From Sphingomonas sp. DG1-23 (GTDB taxonomy: Bacteria; Pseudomonadota; Alphaproteobacteria; Sphingomonadales; Sphingomonadaceae), in the NCBI RefSeq assembly GCF_030730875.1, contig NZ_JAVAMA010000008.1, positions 124,001 through 188,000 on the forward strand: a DNA stretch of 64,000 nucleotides. Reading direction: 5' to 3'. Shown here one piece after another: positions 1 to 9,230 of this stretch. The translations under genes and the position numbers were made by a program. The notes beneath the pieces were generated by a model. It saw nothing but the letters and a program-made list of their open reading frames with translations. It was not told the DNA's origin and made no database searches. Each line of letters begins with the position of its first letter. The first letter of the stretch is position 1.

Positions 1-289
1 TCGACGACCGACCGCGGATGATCGGAACGAAATGGTCGCTCCCCATGGTTTCGTGCGTGTTGCAGAGGACTAGCCGCTCGGGCGTCACCAGCATCCCCTC
101 TTCAGGGATAAGCGCAAATTCTGTGGGATTTGGGCCTCGCGCGTCGAGCACCTGCCTGGTGTACCAGCGCGCACGCTCCCCAAGCCTAAAGTCATAGGAG
201 TTCGGCCCAAGCTGGGCCTCGTCGAACGGTTCGATGATGATCTCGCCGCGCTCACGAGCAGCCAAGATCTCCGCTCCGGTCAGGATCAT
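1..289 (-). CDS. dCTP deaminase/dUTPase-like protein, second copy (partial, runs off the window)
   Basis: The reading frame begins at ATG 289-287 and stays open to the window edge (96 codons seen). Its N-terminus reads MILTGAEILAARERG, then a segment with LGPNSYDFRLG, which is the N-terminal dCTP deaminase (Dcd) fold signature. It ends in RGRSS, the start of the Dcd phosphate-binding motif. The ATG overlaps the TGA of the upstream paralogue (ATGA), so the two genes should be translationally coupled. The family deaminates dCTP or hydrolyses dUTP as a trimer. The catalytic Glu lies beyond the window, so activity cannot be judged here. Confidence 0.8.
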   Translation of the reverse strand, partial: MILTGAEILAARERGEIIIEPFDEAQLGPNSYDFRLGERARWYTRQVLDARGPNPTEFALIPEEGMLVTPERLVLCNTHETMGSDHFVPIIRGRSS

Positions 290-801
290 GGCATTATACC
301 CTGAAGCCTGCGGTCCCGGCTACCCTGCGGCTCGATATCCTCGTGGTAGCGCCCGCAATAGGGCGTTAAACGCCCCTCTTGGCCCCAGAAGGCGACCTGG
401 CCTACCACCATGCCTCCGTACACTCGGAGCGGCTGGACCACCGTTAGCTCCAGCGTCCACCGGCTGCGGCTTCCGGCATGGCCTAGATCGGCCGATACAT
501 TCAGGAAGAGGCCGAGACGTCCGACTGAGGAGCGCCCAAGGAGCGTTGTGACGTAGCGTCGGCTGCCAATGATCTCGGCTGTGGCGGCGAGATAAAGGCG
601 GTGTGGATGAAGTACCAGCCCTGCGTCCGGGATCTTGATGGCGTCGCCCAGCCGATAGGGGTGGGTGCTCGCCACCTCAATCACCTCGGGGCCAAGACGA
701 TAGTTATAGCTGTTCGGATTGAGCTGATCGGGTTCGAACGATTCGATCTCGATGTCCCCGTTTTCGATAGCATTGGCGATCGCTTGTCCGGTCAGGATCA
801 C
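286..801 (-). CDS. dCTP deaminase/dUTPase-like protein, first copy
   Basis: A 171-aa protein (usual Dcd length 170-195) of the Dcd/dUTPase fold. It has LNPNSYNYRLG near residue 30, GRSSVGRLGL at about 89-98 (phosphate and nucleotide binding), and WTLEL with a Glu near 118 at the place of the catalytic Glu. The usual HRIDPGW stretch is altered to ADLGHAG, so substrate choice may differ from housekeeping Dcd. I chose GTG 801 because the protein then starts MILTG, exactly like its downstream partner, and a G-rich SD-like tract lies just upstream. A GTG at 840 would add 13 residues without an SD. It forms a two-gene operon with the partial paralogue. Inferred role: control of the dCTP/dUTP pool, perhaps linked to a mobile element or phage defence. 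Confidence 0.8.
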   Translation of the reverse strand: MILTGQAIANAIENGDIEIESFEPDQLNPNSYNYRLGPEVIEVASTHPYRLGDAIKIPDAGLVLHPHRLYLAATAEIIGSRRYVTTLLGRSSVGRLGLFLNVSADLGHAGSRSRWTLELTVVQPLRVYGGMVVGQVAFWGQEGRLTPYCGRYHEDIEPQGSRDRRLQGIMP

Positions 802-1096
802 ATTAGCCCCCCGCGGTCTCTGAGCCTCCGGCGCGTTCACCGTGTCGAGGCATCGAATATTTCGCGAGCCGCACGGGGTGTCAACTTGCGACGTCTGGAG
901 AAGGCTTCGCGCGCATCGTGATCAGGCGGCACGCCATCTGTCCCGCTGAATTATCTCGATGAATTCTTTTACCCACCCACCACCTCGACGCGAGGGCCAT
1001 GTTAAGGCATTTCTGAAGAGTGTCAGAAGAAAAAGCTCAAACATCCTAGGTTTACGAGCGGATTGGGATGGAGGCCATGGCAATCGAACTCTGCGG
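802..1096. other. intergenic stretch, no supported gene
   Basis: This lies between the dCTP deaminase-like gene and the AlpA-type gene. Short minus-strand frames exist but lack family features or a convincing ribosome binding site. I see no clear promoter or terminator. Confidence 0.4.
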
Positions 1097-1318
1097 TCAG
1101 AGCTTTCGTTTCTTGCCTTCGAAGCCATCCTTCACATCGTTAATCCAGGCGGCGATCTCGCGATCACTCCAACGGGAGGCGAGGGGCGAGATCTTGTAGG
1201 GTGCGGGGAATTTGCTCTCGGAGATCAGTCTATAGATCATCGATTTACCAAGACCGACGCGGCGTTTCACCTCATCCAGCTTGATGAGACGATCCGACGA
1301 TATGCCTGCGGTGTCCAT
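1097..1318 (-). CDS. AlpA-type phage/element transcriptional regulator (excisionase-like)
   Basis: A 73-aa protein with the AlpA/MerR-like winged helix-turn-helix: LIKLDEVKRRVGLGKSMIYRLI, then FPAPYKISPLASRWSDREIAAWI, the standard layout of this family. AlpA proteins activate excision or expression genes of integrated elements. The start ATG 1318 overlaps the stop of the upstream gene by one base (TGATG), so I prefer it to an in-frame start 28 codons upstream. It is co-transcribed with the preceding small HTH gene. No integrase lies directly beside it, so the parent element seems partly lost or lies outside the window. Confidence 0.82.
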   Translation of the reverse strand: MDTAGISSDRLIKLDEVKRRVGLGKSMIYRLISESKFPAPYKISPLASRWSDREIAAWINDVKDGFEGKKRKL

Positions 1319-1557
1319 CACATCGCTCGACGGCCCGGGTGTGGCCAACGCAGAGTTACGACCTTCTGCGACCTGATCTCGTTTTGCCGATGCCACTCGC
1401 AAAACGCTTTGAAATGTCGATAGTCGATGAGAACCAGTCGGCCGATCGTCACTGCCCTGAGTTCACCCGACCCGATCAGCTTTCTAATCCTGTGATCGGC
1501 GAACCGGGTAATGGCCACCGCGTCAGCAACCCTTATCGATAGTGGCTCGAGATCCAT
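1318..1557 (-). CDS. small excisionase-family DNA-binding protein
   Basis: A 79-aa protein. Residues 5-50 (SIRVADAVAITRFADHRIRKLI, GELRAVTIGRLVLIDY) match the helix-turn-helix 'excisionase family' domain, in which a helix pair is followed by a short wing and a Tyr/Phe-rich strand. I chose ATG 1557 because GGAG sits 7 nt upstream and the domain starts right after it; a longer frame upstream has no family character. It is translationally coupled to the downstream AlpA-type gene. It probably binds element DNA. The target is unknown. Confidence 0.65.
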   Translation of the reverse strand: MDLEPLSIRVADAVAITRFADHRIRKLIGSGELRAVTIGRLVLIDYRHFKAFCEWHRQNEIRSQKVVTLRWPHPGRRAM

Positions 1558-2660
1558 TTGGGTACTCCGTTCGTGGCCCCTCATGCGAAGTTTCGATACA
1601 AATGCGCCTCGGCGATAGGCACTGTATGGGGACGGCCAACACCCTTTCGGGGACACGGGGAAGTCACGGCCGCCTCCGAACGAAAGCCGTTTTGCCAAGA
1701 CCAATTTGCCCAATCCCAATTCTCAATGAAGAGGTGAGTTCGAGTCCCGAGGCGAGGTAGTTCAAGTCCTCTCTTAGCACCGTTTTCCCGGTCCATTGAC
1801 GTTCATCAGCGTCGCGTAAGTGGCTGAGCTAAAAGATTTTTCCAAGTATCTTTTCCGGCGGGATTTGGGCGGATCCGTACCGAAAGGGCTGGCCTTGGCG
1901 GTGACTGATCCGCAACGGGCATGATCGTCGCCTAGCGCCAAAGAGTTCGACATACCCGCGGGCATGATCTTCGACGGTGCGAACGGCGCTTCAGATATGG
2001 GCTGGGCGGGCTCCAAAGCCACAAAATTGGTGCCATGTGCCGCCAGCTTACTTTCGAAAGTGATGGAAGGTCAGAATGGCCCGTTATCCCCATGCGACGC
2101 GCGGGCGCCGGCAGGTCGCCGCCGCCTCAATTCCCTCCCGCTCGCCATTCCTGATTTAACAGTTGACGGGAGCGTCGCTGAAACCGCATCTACGAGTCTC
2201 TTTAAGGCAGGGGCCCGCATTGCACCTGTGGGGGGGTGATGGTTCGAAGGGCGATAGGCGCCACTGTTCGCTGCGCCATTCAGGCGATCTCCGATGAGGG
2301 TCCGGCTCGTCAACACACCGCGGCGACCCGCTGGCTTGGTGGTTCGCCGAGCCTGAAAGCGTCGAAGCAATCGTGTTGGTGGCCACTGCAGGCGGCGTGC
2401 GAACCGTTCTGAAAAATGGACCTGTGAGCGATTGCCGTCAGAGTCGACTGCCAAGCCATTCCAGGAGTGTTCGCGTGGCACCGCCGAGCGGATCAGCAGT
2501 TCGCCTCCTTGTCAGAGCAGCGGGGGATGACAAGGAATAATGATAACGCGCGTTGTGCTGACGCTCTCGCATGAACGGCGCTAATGTCGTCGGATATGAT
2601 TTGCGACATCTTGAGACCTTCTGACCGCGCGCGCCGAAATCTGTAAAAGGAGTATCATTG
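1558..2660. other. long intergenic region before the RHS genes
   Basis: About 1.1 kb without a supported gene. The open frames on both strands look like chance frames (Arg/Pro/Ser-rich, no SD). At 1735-1782 two T-arm-like strings occur (see rejected items). An SD (AAAAGGAG, 2645-2652) at the right end belongs to the RHS gene. The region probably holds the RHS promoter and remnants of inserted DNA. Confidence 0.4.
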
Positions 2661-4694
2661 ATGTGGCAAAGAGAGACCTCAGCCGCAATTCCACTGCTTA
2701 TCATGTTCGGCGCACATACGGCCTTCGCCCAGGAGGCCTCACAGCCACCCAAGGAATATGGCCTCGATAGCAATGGGATGGACCTGGCAAATGGGCGATT
2801 TTCCCTGCCGGGCCCAAGGCTCGAGATAGGGACGAATGACAGCGGTCTTTCTCATACGACGATTGGTTCGCCGGTACATAACGGCCAGGTCACAAATTAC
2901 GTCGACAACTATTCGAACTCGATATGGACCGCTCCGGGGCCGTCTTGGGGCGATCCTGGAGGGCCGGTCTTTGCAAGCGTCAGCTTTGACGGGGTAACCC
3001 GCATGTTCATGGTCGGCAATTGGATCGACCACGCTTCAACCCAGACATTTTACTCAAGCCCCTACCCCGGTGACGGCCCTGAAAAACTGGTTTGCCCAGA
3101 CGGGATCACCGCGAGCAGCGGGACATGTACACTGCTGACCGCTGACGGTGGGTCTGTGGTTTATGATCTGGCCTACAATTCTCCGATGTCGAGCTTCTCG
3201 GGCAAGGCTCTGCGCGGGATGGCTACCCGGATAAATCGTAGCGACGGTGAGGTGATAAGGATCAACTATACCGCGCTTCAGAAGAAGACAGTTTGGAGTA
3301 GCTTGGGCTGGATGCTAAAATACGTTTATGCGTCGACAGGCGACCTGAGCGCTATTTATTCTTATAATACCTCCGAAACCTACTGCAATCCCGATGCGGC
3401 ATCCTGCGCACTGAATCCCGCATATCCTAATCTTATTAAGGAAACGCAGGGAAACACAAGAATATTTTACCGTAACAACGTGCCCGTATATAAATATGAT
3501 TATACGTCTGACGGGGAAGCTGTGCGCTATGATCCTCTGTGGGACAAGGTATCGTTTTCGGCGGTAAGCTCGGTTTCAGATAGTAACGGACTGAGGAGAA
3601 AATTTTCGGTTAAACGTGGCGGTAGTGAATGGATCTATACTAAATATTATTGGACCGAATACCCGCCCTACTATAGGGAGATCGTCCTTGAGTGGGATAT
3701 TTCCAATCCGAAGGGGCAGAGTCGTCATGTGAATGTCAATCGAGATTCGCAGGTTGCGTCGATCACGGATGAGTTGCAGCGGAAGACTATCTATCGGCGC
3801 GAGGAGCCGTATTCTTCGGCCTCTCCTCGGCCCAAATACATTTTGCCTTCACCGATCACGTTTATCATTCCTCCGCAAGGATCTGGGACGGCGGGTAAAA
3901 CAGAGTTTCAGTATGAACTCGGCAAGGTGTCGGAAGTGAAGCGCATTTCGCGCGACAGCTCCGACCTCCCATTGGTCACGAAACTCACATATGGATGCAG
4001 CTCCGTTCTCTGTGCTTCGAAGCCAACGGAAATCAAGGATCCCGCGGGAAACGTAACGAAATACGATTATTCGGCAGAACACGGTCTGCTCGAGAAAGAA
4101 ACGGGCCCAGCGGACGCCAGCGGCGTAAATCCGCAGAAACGATATTTCTACGAGCAGCGGTATCCGAAGGTGCGGAATGCCAGCGGGGTGCTGGTCAATG
4201 CGGAACCGGTATGGCGGTTGGTGCGCGTTTCGCAGTGCTTGACCGCCACAAAGGCCAATCCGGCATCCTGCGTGGGCACCGGCGACGAATTGGTAACGAG
4301 CTACGCCTATGACAACAACAATTTGCTGCGGACCGCGGAGACAGTCGCCAGCGGAGATGGAGTGGTCTCGGCGACGACCAGCTTCACCTACGATACGGTC
4401 GGCAATGTAATCGTCGTGGATGGCCCCCGGGCGGGTATCGATGATCGCAAATATACGACCTACGACTCGCTTCGCAGGCCGGTTTTGGAAATTGGCGGTG
4501 ATCCAGATGGATCCGGAGGCAATCCCCGGTCGATCACCAAACACCATTACGACACTGTGGGGCGAGAGTTTCTCACCGAATTTGGCGTTGGCGTTGCCAG
4601 TGATGGTTCCGATTTCACGGTGCAGCGCTTCACCCGAATGAGTTTTGATCCATCAACGGGTGAAGTTATAAAGAGAGAAGTTGGACACAAATGA
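2661..4694 (+). CDS. secreted RHS/YD-repeat protein, N-terminal half-gene
   Basis: A 677-aa protein with a signal peptide (hydrophobic stretch, then AHTAFAQE). It carries repeated YD-type motifs (VYDLAYN, VTKYDYS, VTSYAYDNNNLLRTAE, SFTYDTVGNVI, TTYDSLRRPVLEIGG) typical of the RHS beta-strand shell. The C-terminus simply stops inside the repeat field, and the next gene starts by an ATGA overlap. The two genes therefore look like one RHS shell made as two polypeptides, each with its own signal peptide. ATG 2661 has AAGGAG 8 nt upstream. Base composition in the 3.3-3.7 kb part is clearly AT-richer than the neighbours, suggesting transfer. Inferred role: export and encapsulation partner of the toxin gene. 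Confidence 0.8.
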   Translation: MWQRETSAAIPLLIMFGAHTAFAQEASQPPKEYGLDSNGMDLANGRFSLPGPRLEIGTNDSGLSHTTIGSPVHNGQVTNYVDNYSNSIWTAPGPSWGDPGGPVFASVSFDGVTRMFMVGNWIDHASTQTFYSSPYPGDGPEKLVCPDGITASSGTCTLLTADGGSVVYDLAYNSPMSSFSGKALRGMATRINRSDGEVIRINYTALQKKTVWSSLGWMLKYVYASTGDLSAIYSYNTSETYCNPDAASCALNPAYPNLIKETQGNTRIFYRNNVPVYKYDYTSDGEAVRYDPLWDKVSFSAVSSVSDSNGLRRKFSVKRGGSEWIYTKYYWTEYPPYYREIVLEWDISNPKGQSRHVNVNRDSQVASITDELQRKTIYRREEPYSSASPRPKYILPSPITFIIPPQGSGTAGKTEFQYELGKVSEVKRISRDSSDLPLVTKLTYGCSSVLCASKPTEIKDPAGNVTKYDYSAEHGLLEKETGPADASGVNPQKRYFYEQRYPKVRNASGVLVNAEPVWRLVRVSQCLTATKANPASCVGTGDELVTSYAYDNNNLLRTAETVASGDGVVSATTSFTYDTVGNVIVVDGPRAGIDDRKYTTYDSLRRPVLEIGGDPDGSGGNPRSITKHHYDTVGREFLTEFGVGVASDGSDFTVQRFTRMSFDPSTGEVIKREVGHK

Positions 4695-7129
4695 TCATCC
4701 AACGCAGATGGCTCGCCGTATTGGCCGGCGCCGCTCTCGTGTCCTGCATTGTCGGGACGTCTGATTCACGCGCGCAGCCGGCTGAAACCATCGAGTCAGT
4801 CACCCAGATCAGCTATGACGAACTCGGTCGCGTCAAGTGTACCGCCGTTCGGATGGATCCGCTGCAGTGGAGCGGGCAGGCCGACGCATGCGTACCGCAG
4901 CTAAGCGGCCCGAACGGCCCTGACCGCATCTCGAGGAATGTCTACGACGACGCTGGTCAGCTGGTACAAGTTCGCGAAGCAGTCGGAGTGCCTGGCGTCG
5001 AGCGGGCCACAGTCACCTATGGCTACACTCCAAACGGCAAACGGGAATTTGTAGTTGACGCCAACGGGAATAAGGCCCGGCTGGTATATGATGGCTTCGA
5101 CCGCCAGGTCCAATTGCAATTCCCCTCGGTTGTCACGGCGCCGTCGAGCTACAACGCCACGACCGCAGCGACGGCGCTGTCCAGCGCCGGGGCCTTCGAC
5201 GTCAACAATCGGGAGGAGTATCAATACGACGCGAACGGCAATCGCATTACAGTCACCAAGCGCGATGGTGCCGTCATCAAGTACCAATATGATTCGCTGA
5301 ACCGCCTAATCCACAAGAAGGTCCCCGACCCGGCCGGCGGCCCAACTGCAACGGCAACGGTCGATTGCCACATCGGGACGGCGCTCGCGATTGGGAGCGA
5401 CAGCAACGATGTGTGCTACGATTACGATCTGCGCGGACTGCAGACCAGCGCGAAATTCGGCTGGGGAACTGGTCAAGGCATCAGCAATGCATATGATGCC
5501 CTTGGACGGGTCACGAGCAGCACGACTACCATGGGAGGAGTGAGCCGGGCGCTTGGCTATCAATATAACTCAAGCGGCGCTCGTGTGCGCATCACGCATC
5601 CGGATAGCGGCACCCATTTCATCTACAATTATGACGGTCTGGACCGGCTCCTGAGCATTCAGGAAAACGGTGGTTCGGCTTACGTGTCTGCGACGTGGAA
5701 TGCTCAAGGGTTGCAGGAGAAGGAAACTCGAGCAGGTGTGGTGACACGCTATGGCTACGACGCGGCGCTAAGGCTCACCAGCATCGAGGACGATCTTGCG
5801 GACACTCAATACGATATCACAACCGCTATTGGCGATGCTACAACCAAGGGCTACAATCCCGCTGGTCAGATCGTCAAGATGTCGCGCTCTAAGGACCTGT
5901 ACCGGGTCAATAGCCGGCAGAACGTGGATCGCAGCTATAAAGCAAACGGTCTGAACCAGTACAGCGAGGCTAGAACCCCCGGCTATGACGCAATGCTCTT
6001 TCAATATGATCGTAACGGTAACCTGACCACGGAGGGTGACAGGCATTACGGCTACGATGCTGAAAATCGCCTGATCTCGGCGCCGAACGGCGCAAAACTC
6101 GTCTATGATCCGCTTGGTCGCCTCTTCGAGACTAGCATCGGGTCGGGAGAAATTACGCGCTTCCTGTACGATGGCGACCAGTTGACGCTCGAATATGACG
6201 CTGCCGGTAATGTCCTGCGGCGATATGTCCATGGGACCGGCGATGATGATCCGCTGCTTTGGTATGAGGGCGCCGGATTGACCGATCGTCGGAGTCTCCA
6301 AACCGATCACCAGGGGTCCGTAGTTTCGGTTGCCGATGCCTCCGGCAACGCAATCCAGATTAACAGCTATGACGAATATGGTGTCGGCTCCAGGGCCAAC
6401 ATCGGCCGCTTCCAGTATACCGGTCAGGCTTGGATTCCTGAAATAGGCATGTTTTACTACAAGGCGCGGATCTATTCGCCGTCCCTTGGCCGCTTTCTCC
6501 AGACCGACCCGATCGGGTATGAGGACGATTTCAACCTGTATGCATATGTCGGGGGCGACCCGATCAATCGCACCGATCCCACCGGGACCGAGGCCGAATG
6601 CAGCAAGCGCGGGGTACCCTGCCCGACGGCTGCGGAGATACGGAATGCGAGAAGGGCGGCTGTCCGCCAGGCGTGGCGTGAAGAGCGTGAACTCGTGCGA
6701 CAGGGTGGATCGACACGAGACTGGACCCCGGCGCAGAGGAAGGAGCTTCTTGAAAACGGCTACGTAAAGGGTTTCAAGGGGCATCACCGGAACACGGTGA
6801 ACGGAAATTCGCTCGAGATGGCGAGGAACCCTAACAATATCGAATTTCTCACTGCGCGCGAACACTATGAGCTGCATCTGAGAGCCGGCGGCTATCGGAA
6901 CCCGATCCGCGGTCTGAAGTTGCTGTCCAGAAGCGCTTCGGCTCTCGGGCCGATCACCGATTTCACCGGCACGCTCTCAGGCAGAATCAGGACCGACAGC
7001 TTTAGTAACTTTATGTACGACATGGTCGGCTTGCCCTCTCCGGAAGATAATCTGAGGTATATTGCACAGATGTGCGGACGAGCTGCGGCCATACAGGCGG
7101 CGAAGGACGGTTGGGGAGGATGTGCGTAA
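4691..7129 (+). CDS. secreted RHS-repeat toxin with C-terminal GHH/HNH-type nuclease domain
   Basis: An 812-aa protein. The N-terminus has a signal sequence with a possible lipobox (LVSC near residue 19). Residues 30-560 carry many YD repeats. Residues 560-632 form the RHS core ending QTDPIGYEDDFNLYAYVGGDP and DPTG, the conserved point after which toxins vary. The C-terminal 180 residues contain GHH at 697-699, NPNNIEFL at 713-720 and EHYELH at 724-729, matching the GHH group of the HNH/Endo VII nuclease toxins. It is translationally coupled to the first RHS gene and to the following immunity gene. Inferred function: contact- or secretion-dependent DNase toxin against competitors. The signal peptide route differs from classic type VI RHS effectors. 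Confidence 0.85.
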   Translation: MIIQRRWLAVLAGAALVSCIVGTSDSRAQPAETIESVTQISYDELGRVKCTAVRMDPLQWSGQADACVPQLSGPNGPDRISRNVYDDAGQLVQVREAVGVPGVERATVTYGYTPNGKREFVVDANGNKARLVYDGFDRQVQLQFPSVVTAPSSYNATTAATALSSAGAFDVNNREEYQYDANGNRITVTKRDGAVIKYQYDSLNRLIHKKVPDPAGGPTATATVDCHIGTALAIGSDSNDVCYDYDLRGLQTSAKFGWGTGQGISNAYDALGRVTSSTTTMGGVSRALGYQYNSSGARVRITHPDSGTHFIYNYDGLDRLLSIQENGGSAYVSATWNAQGLQEKETRAGVVTRYGYDAALRLTSIEDDLADTQYDITTAIGDATTKGYNPAGQIVKMSRSKDLYRVNSRQNVDRSYKANGLNQYSEARTPGYDAMLFQYDRNGNLTTEGDRHYGYDAENRLISAPNGAKLVYDPLGRLFETSIGSGEITRFLYDGDQLTLEYDAAGNVLRRYVHGTGDDDPLLWYEGAGLTDRRSLQTDHQGSVVSVADASGNAIQINSYDEYGVGSRANIGRFQYTGQAWIPEIGMFYYKARIYSPSLGRFLQTDPIGYEDDFNLYAYVGGDPINRTDPTGTEAECSKRGVPCPTAAEIRNARRAAVRQAWREERELVRQGGSTRDWTPAQRKELLENGYVKGFKGHHRNTVNGNSLEMARNPNNIEFLTAREHYELHLRAGGYRNPIRGLKLLSRSASALGPITDFTGTLSGRIRTDSFSNFMYDMVGLPSPEDNLRYIAQMCGRAAAIQAAKDGWGGCA

Positions 7130-7722
7130 TGTTTGCAATCGACTTCGTACTGGAAAACGCCGGGCGATGCTCCAATGGTGATGTTGCGCTTCCAAGCGGC
7201 GCAAAGTTCATTAGGCATCTGGTGCCGAGTCAGGCATTGAGGTATCTACATAAATTGTACCCTGGCCTTCGGACCAATTATCTAGAGCACGTTCAATCTC
7301 TGCTTGGTTTCGCGGCCCCAGATGCTTATTCTAGATTCCTCGGCCATTGCGGCGGGGCAACGTTATTTGATCAGTCAGTTCATATCTTCGGTTACGAGGA
7401 TCGTATAAGCCGCTCCCTTTTTCTTGAAGACCAGGTGGCTATTTTCATTGGGCGAATGCAGGGTGAGTTCAGGATTGATCAGCCTGCCTTGTTTAAAGAG
7501 ATGTGGCGTGCTGTCGGATCCGTAACGGTATACAATAAGATTTGGCTCACCTTGAATATGAATGGTCGATGTTCGCTTGTAGCGCCCGAAGGGCGCCGGG
7601 ATTTTGATGATTTCGATATGGCCATCGGCACGATAGTGACCCAGCTTTCGGAGCGTTTCGGGTGCGGCCCGGCGCCTCAGGATGGTGATCAAGATCTGGA
7701 GTACGCATTGCTCGGGGGTTAA
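7129..7722 (+). CDS. probable immunity protein for the RHS nuclease (SMI1/KNR4 (SUKH)-like)
   Basis: A 197-aa protein starting at ATG 7129, which overlaps the toxin stop (TAATG) with GGGGAGGA 8 nt upstream. It has no signal peptide, as expected for a cytoplasmic protector. The segment APDAYSRFLGHCGGATLF followed by VHIFGYEDR resembles the SMI1/KNR4 (SUKH) core, in which an acidic/aromatic helix precedes a GG turn. The tail (KIWLTLNMNGRCSLV) looks like a beta-rich end. I assign the family by pattern only. The job follows mainly from its place directly after a toxin tip. Confidence 0.68.
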   Translation: MFAIDFVLENAGRCSNGDVALPSGAKFIRHLVPSQALRYLHKLYPGLRTNYLEHVQSLLGFAAPDAYSRFLGHCGGATLFDQSVHIFGYEDRISRSLFLEDQVAIFIGRMQGEFRIDQPALFKEMWRAVGSVTVYNKIWLTLNMNGRCSLVAPEGRRDFDDFDMAIGTIVTQLSERFGCGPAPQDGDQDLEYALLGG

Positions 7723-8052
7723 TCGCGGTATTGCAGTTCTTTGATGAGCGGCAGCTTGGCCGGCCCGCGGAGAACGGCGGGCTGACCGCGGTGACAATAC
7801 CGCCTTCGGCATGAAGACTAGGAAAAATTTGATGCGGTTGTGCAAGTCTACAATGGCACCGTCTTTCTGCTTCCTGTCGCGCTGGTCGTCGGTGCCGCCA
7901 GCGCAGCGGGGCAAACGATCCAGCCGTCCCTTGTGAATGTAGTCGACGAGAACGATGTCAATACGGCAAGCAGTCTCACATCGAGAAACCTCTATTCACG
8001 CGATCCGCCGGAGGCGATCGGCCGGCGGTGACGCTGAAGATTTTGCTGCCGC
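7723..8052. other. intergenic stretch between the immunity gene and the IS remnant
   Basis: About 330 bases without a supported gene. Short frames on both strands lack an SD. The GC-rich inverted tract around 7758-7797 could act as a transcription terminator but has no T-run. Confidence 0.35.
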
Positions 8053-8818
8053 CTAGGACATAGACTCATAGGCCCGGAGCCACAGGCGCATTGGGGCGAA
8101 CTGGATCATGGCGAGGAAGTTTGCGGCGAGTTTGTCGTAGCGGGTGGCGACGCGGCGGAAGTGCTTCAGCTTGGAGAAGAAGCGCTCGATCAGGTTGCGC
8201 TCGCGGTAGGGGCGTTTGCTGAAGCACGGCTTCCATCGTCGGTTGCTTTTGGGCGGGATGTTAGGCGTGACACCTTGGTCCTGGATCAGCTCGCGGATGC
8301 GGTCGGCGGCGTATACCTTGTTCGCCAGCACGATGGTGCGAGGGCCGAGATGGTCGAGCAGCGTGTCGGCGATCTGCCCGTCGTGCGTCTGGCCGGCGGT
8401 CAGGCCAAGTCGGATCGTAAGGCCCTGCGCGTCCACGACGACGTGGATCTTGGTCGTGAGCCCGCCGCGCGATCGACCGAGACAATGATCTGCACCCCCC
8501 ATTTCCCGTCGCTGCCTCCTGGTGGGCGCGAACGGAGGTGCTGTCGATCGTCTGAATGTCGCCGTCATGTGCGACGGTGATGGCGTCCGTCAGCCGGTTC
8601 CACAAACTAGCTTGCCGCCATCGATTGAAGCGGTTGTAGCAAGTCGTGCGCGGGCCATAGCGCTCGGGCAGATCGCGCTACGGTGCCCCCGAATCGCAGC
8701 ACCCAGAAGATGCCGTTCAGCACGCGACGATCATCGACGCGCGGCACGCCTCGCGGCGTGTTGGGCAGCAGCGACGCGATCACGGCCACTCGAAGTTTGT
8801 CAGATCATATCGGCTCAT
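8053..8818 (-). pseudogene. IS5-family transposase, broken by three frameshifts
   Basis: Reading from ATG 8818 the fragments line up as MSRYDLTNFEW / VIASLLPNTPRGVPRVDDRRVLNGIFWVLR / YGPRTTCYNRFNRWR / LWNRLTDAITVAHDGDIQTIDSTSVRAHQ / DHCLGRSRGGLTTKIHVVVDAQG, ending with ERNLIERFFSKLKHFRRVATRYDKL. This is a full-length IS5-group DDE transposase: DSTSVRAH carries the first Asp and ERFFSKLKHFRR the final Glu. Frame changes fall near 8786, 8690 and 8500. I could not find clear terminal inverted repeats. It cannot make an intact transposase unless several frameshifts were programmed. Confidence 0.85.
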
Positions 8819-9016
8819 CGTTGCTGCTGAATTACGATTTGGCGCGGGATGAAAGGTCGGTAACATGGGCCGATAAGGGATGCGCAACTCAGAGCGGCCT
8901 GCTTCTGGATCGCGGCCTTTGCGGGCATCGGATCGCTGGCGAGCGTTCTGTTCGCGGTGGAAATCCGCACGCTGAAGGCTCCAGCGTCGCTTCACCCGGC
9001 TCCAAGGCGCGCCGGC
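8819..9016. other. junk between the IS remnant and the conjugation remnant
   Basis: About 200 bases. On the plus strand, 8890-8970 could encode a hydrophobic peptide, but there is no start codon or SD in that frame. Probably debris of the rearranged region. Confidence 0.3.
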
Positions 9017-9229
9017 TCATTTCGACCTCCCCTTGCTGAAGGCGCGATCGCTCTCGAGGAAGGCGGCGAGCATCGCCGGAATCAGATCCGCGACCGGCTC
9101 CTCCCGGCCATAGGCCTGGGCATAGAGCGCGGCGTAGGCGACGAGCGCCTGGTGCAGGTCCGGCATCACCGAGATGCCGAGCTTGACCGGCGTGCGGTCG
9201 GGAAGTTGCGCGAGCTTGAGGTCGGACAT
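9017..9229 (-). CDS. DUF2274 family protein (conjugation-associated)
   Basis: A 70-aa protein beginning MSDLKLAQLPDRTPVKLGISV and ending in a basic tail. It is the small DUF2274 protein normally encoded directly after trbI in Trb-type conjugation loci. Its ATG (9229-9227) sits one base after the stop of the trbI remnant, the usual tight spacing. Its role is unknown, and without the rest of the trb operon it is an orphan of a lost integrative or conjugative element. Confidence 0.75.
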   Translation of the reverse strand: MSDLKLAQLPDRTPVKLGISVMPDLHQALVAYAALYAQAYGREEPVADLIPAMLAAFLESDRAFSKGRSK

Positions 9230-9230
9230 G

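Noticed and set aside
1735..1782. Strings resembling the T-arm and 3' end of a tRNA (TTCGAGT and TTCAAGT with AGCACC)
   Set aside because: Neither gives a paired T stem, and no acceptor or anticodon arm fits around them. At most a distant remnant of an attachment site.
8053..8818. Programmed frameshifting in the IS5-type transposase
   Set aside because: Three separate frame changes without slippery sites fit decay, not the single shift used by some IS elements.
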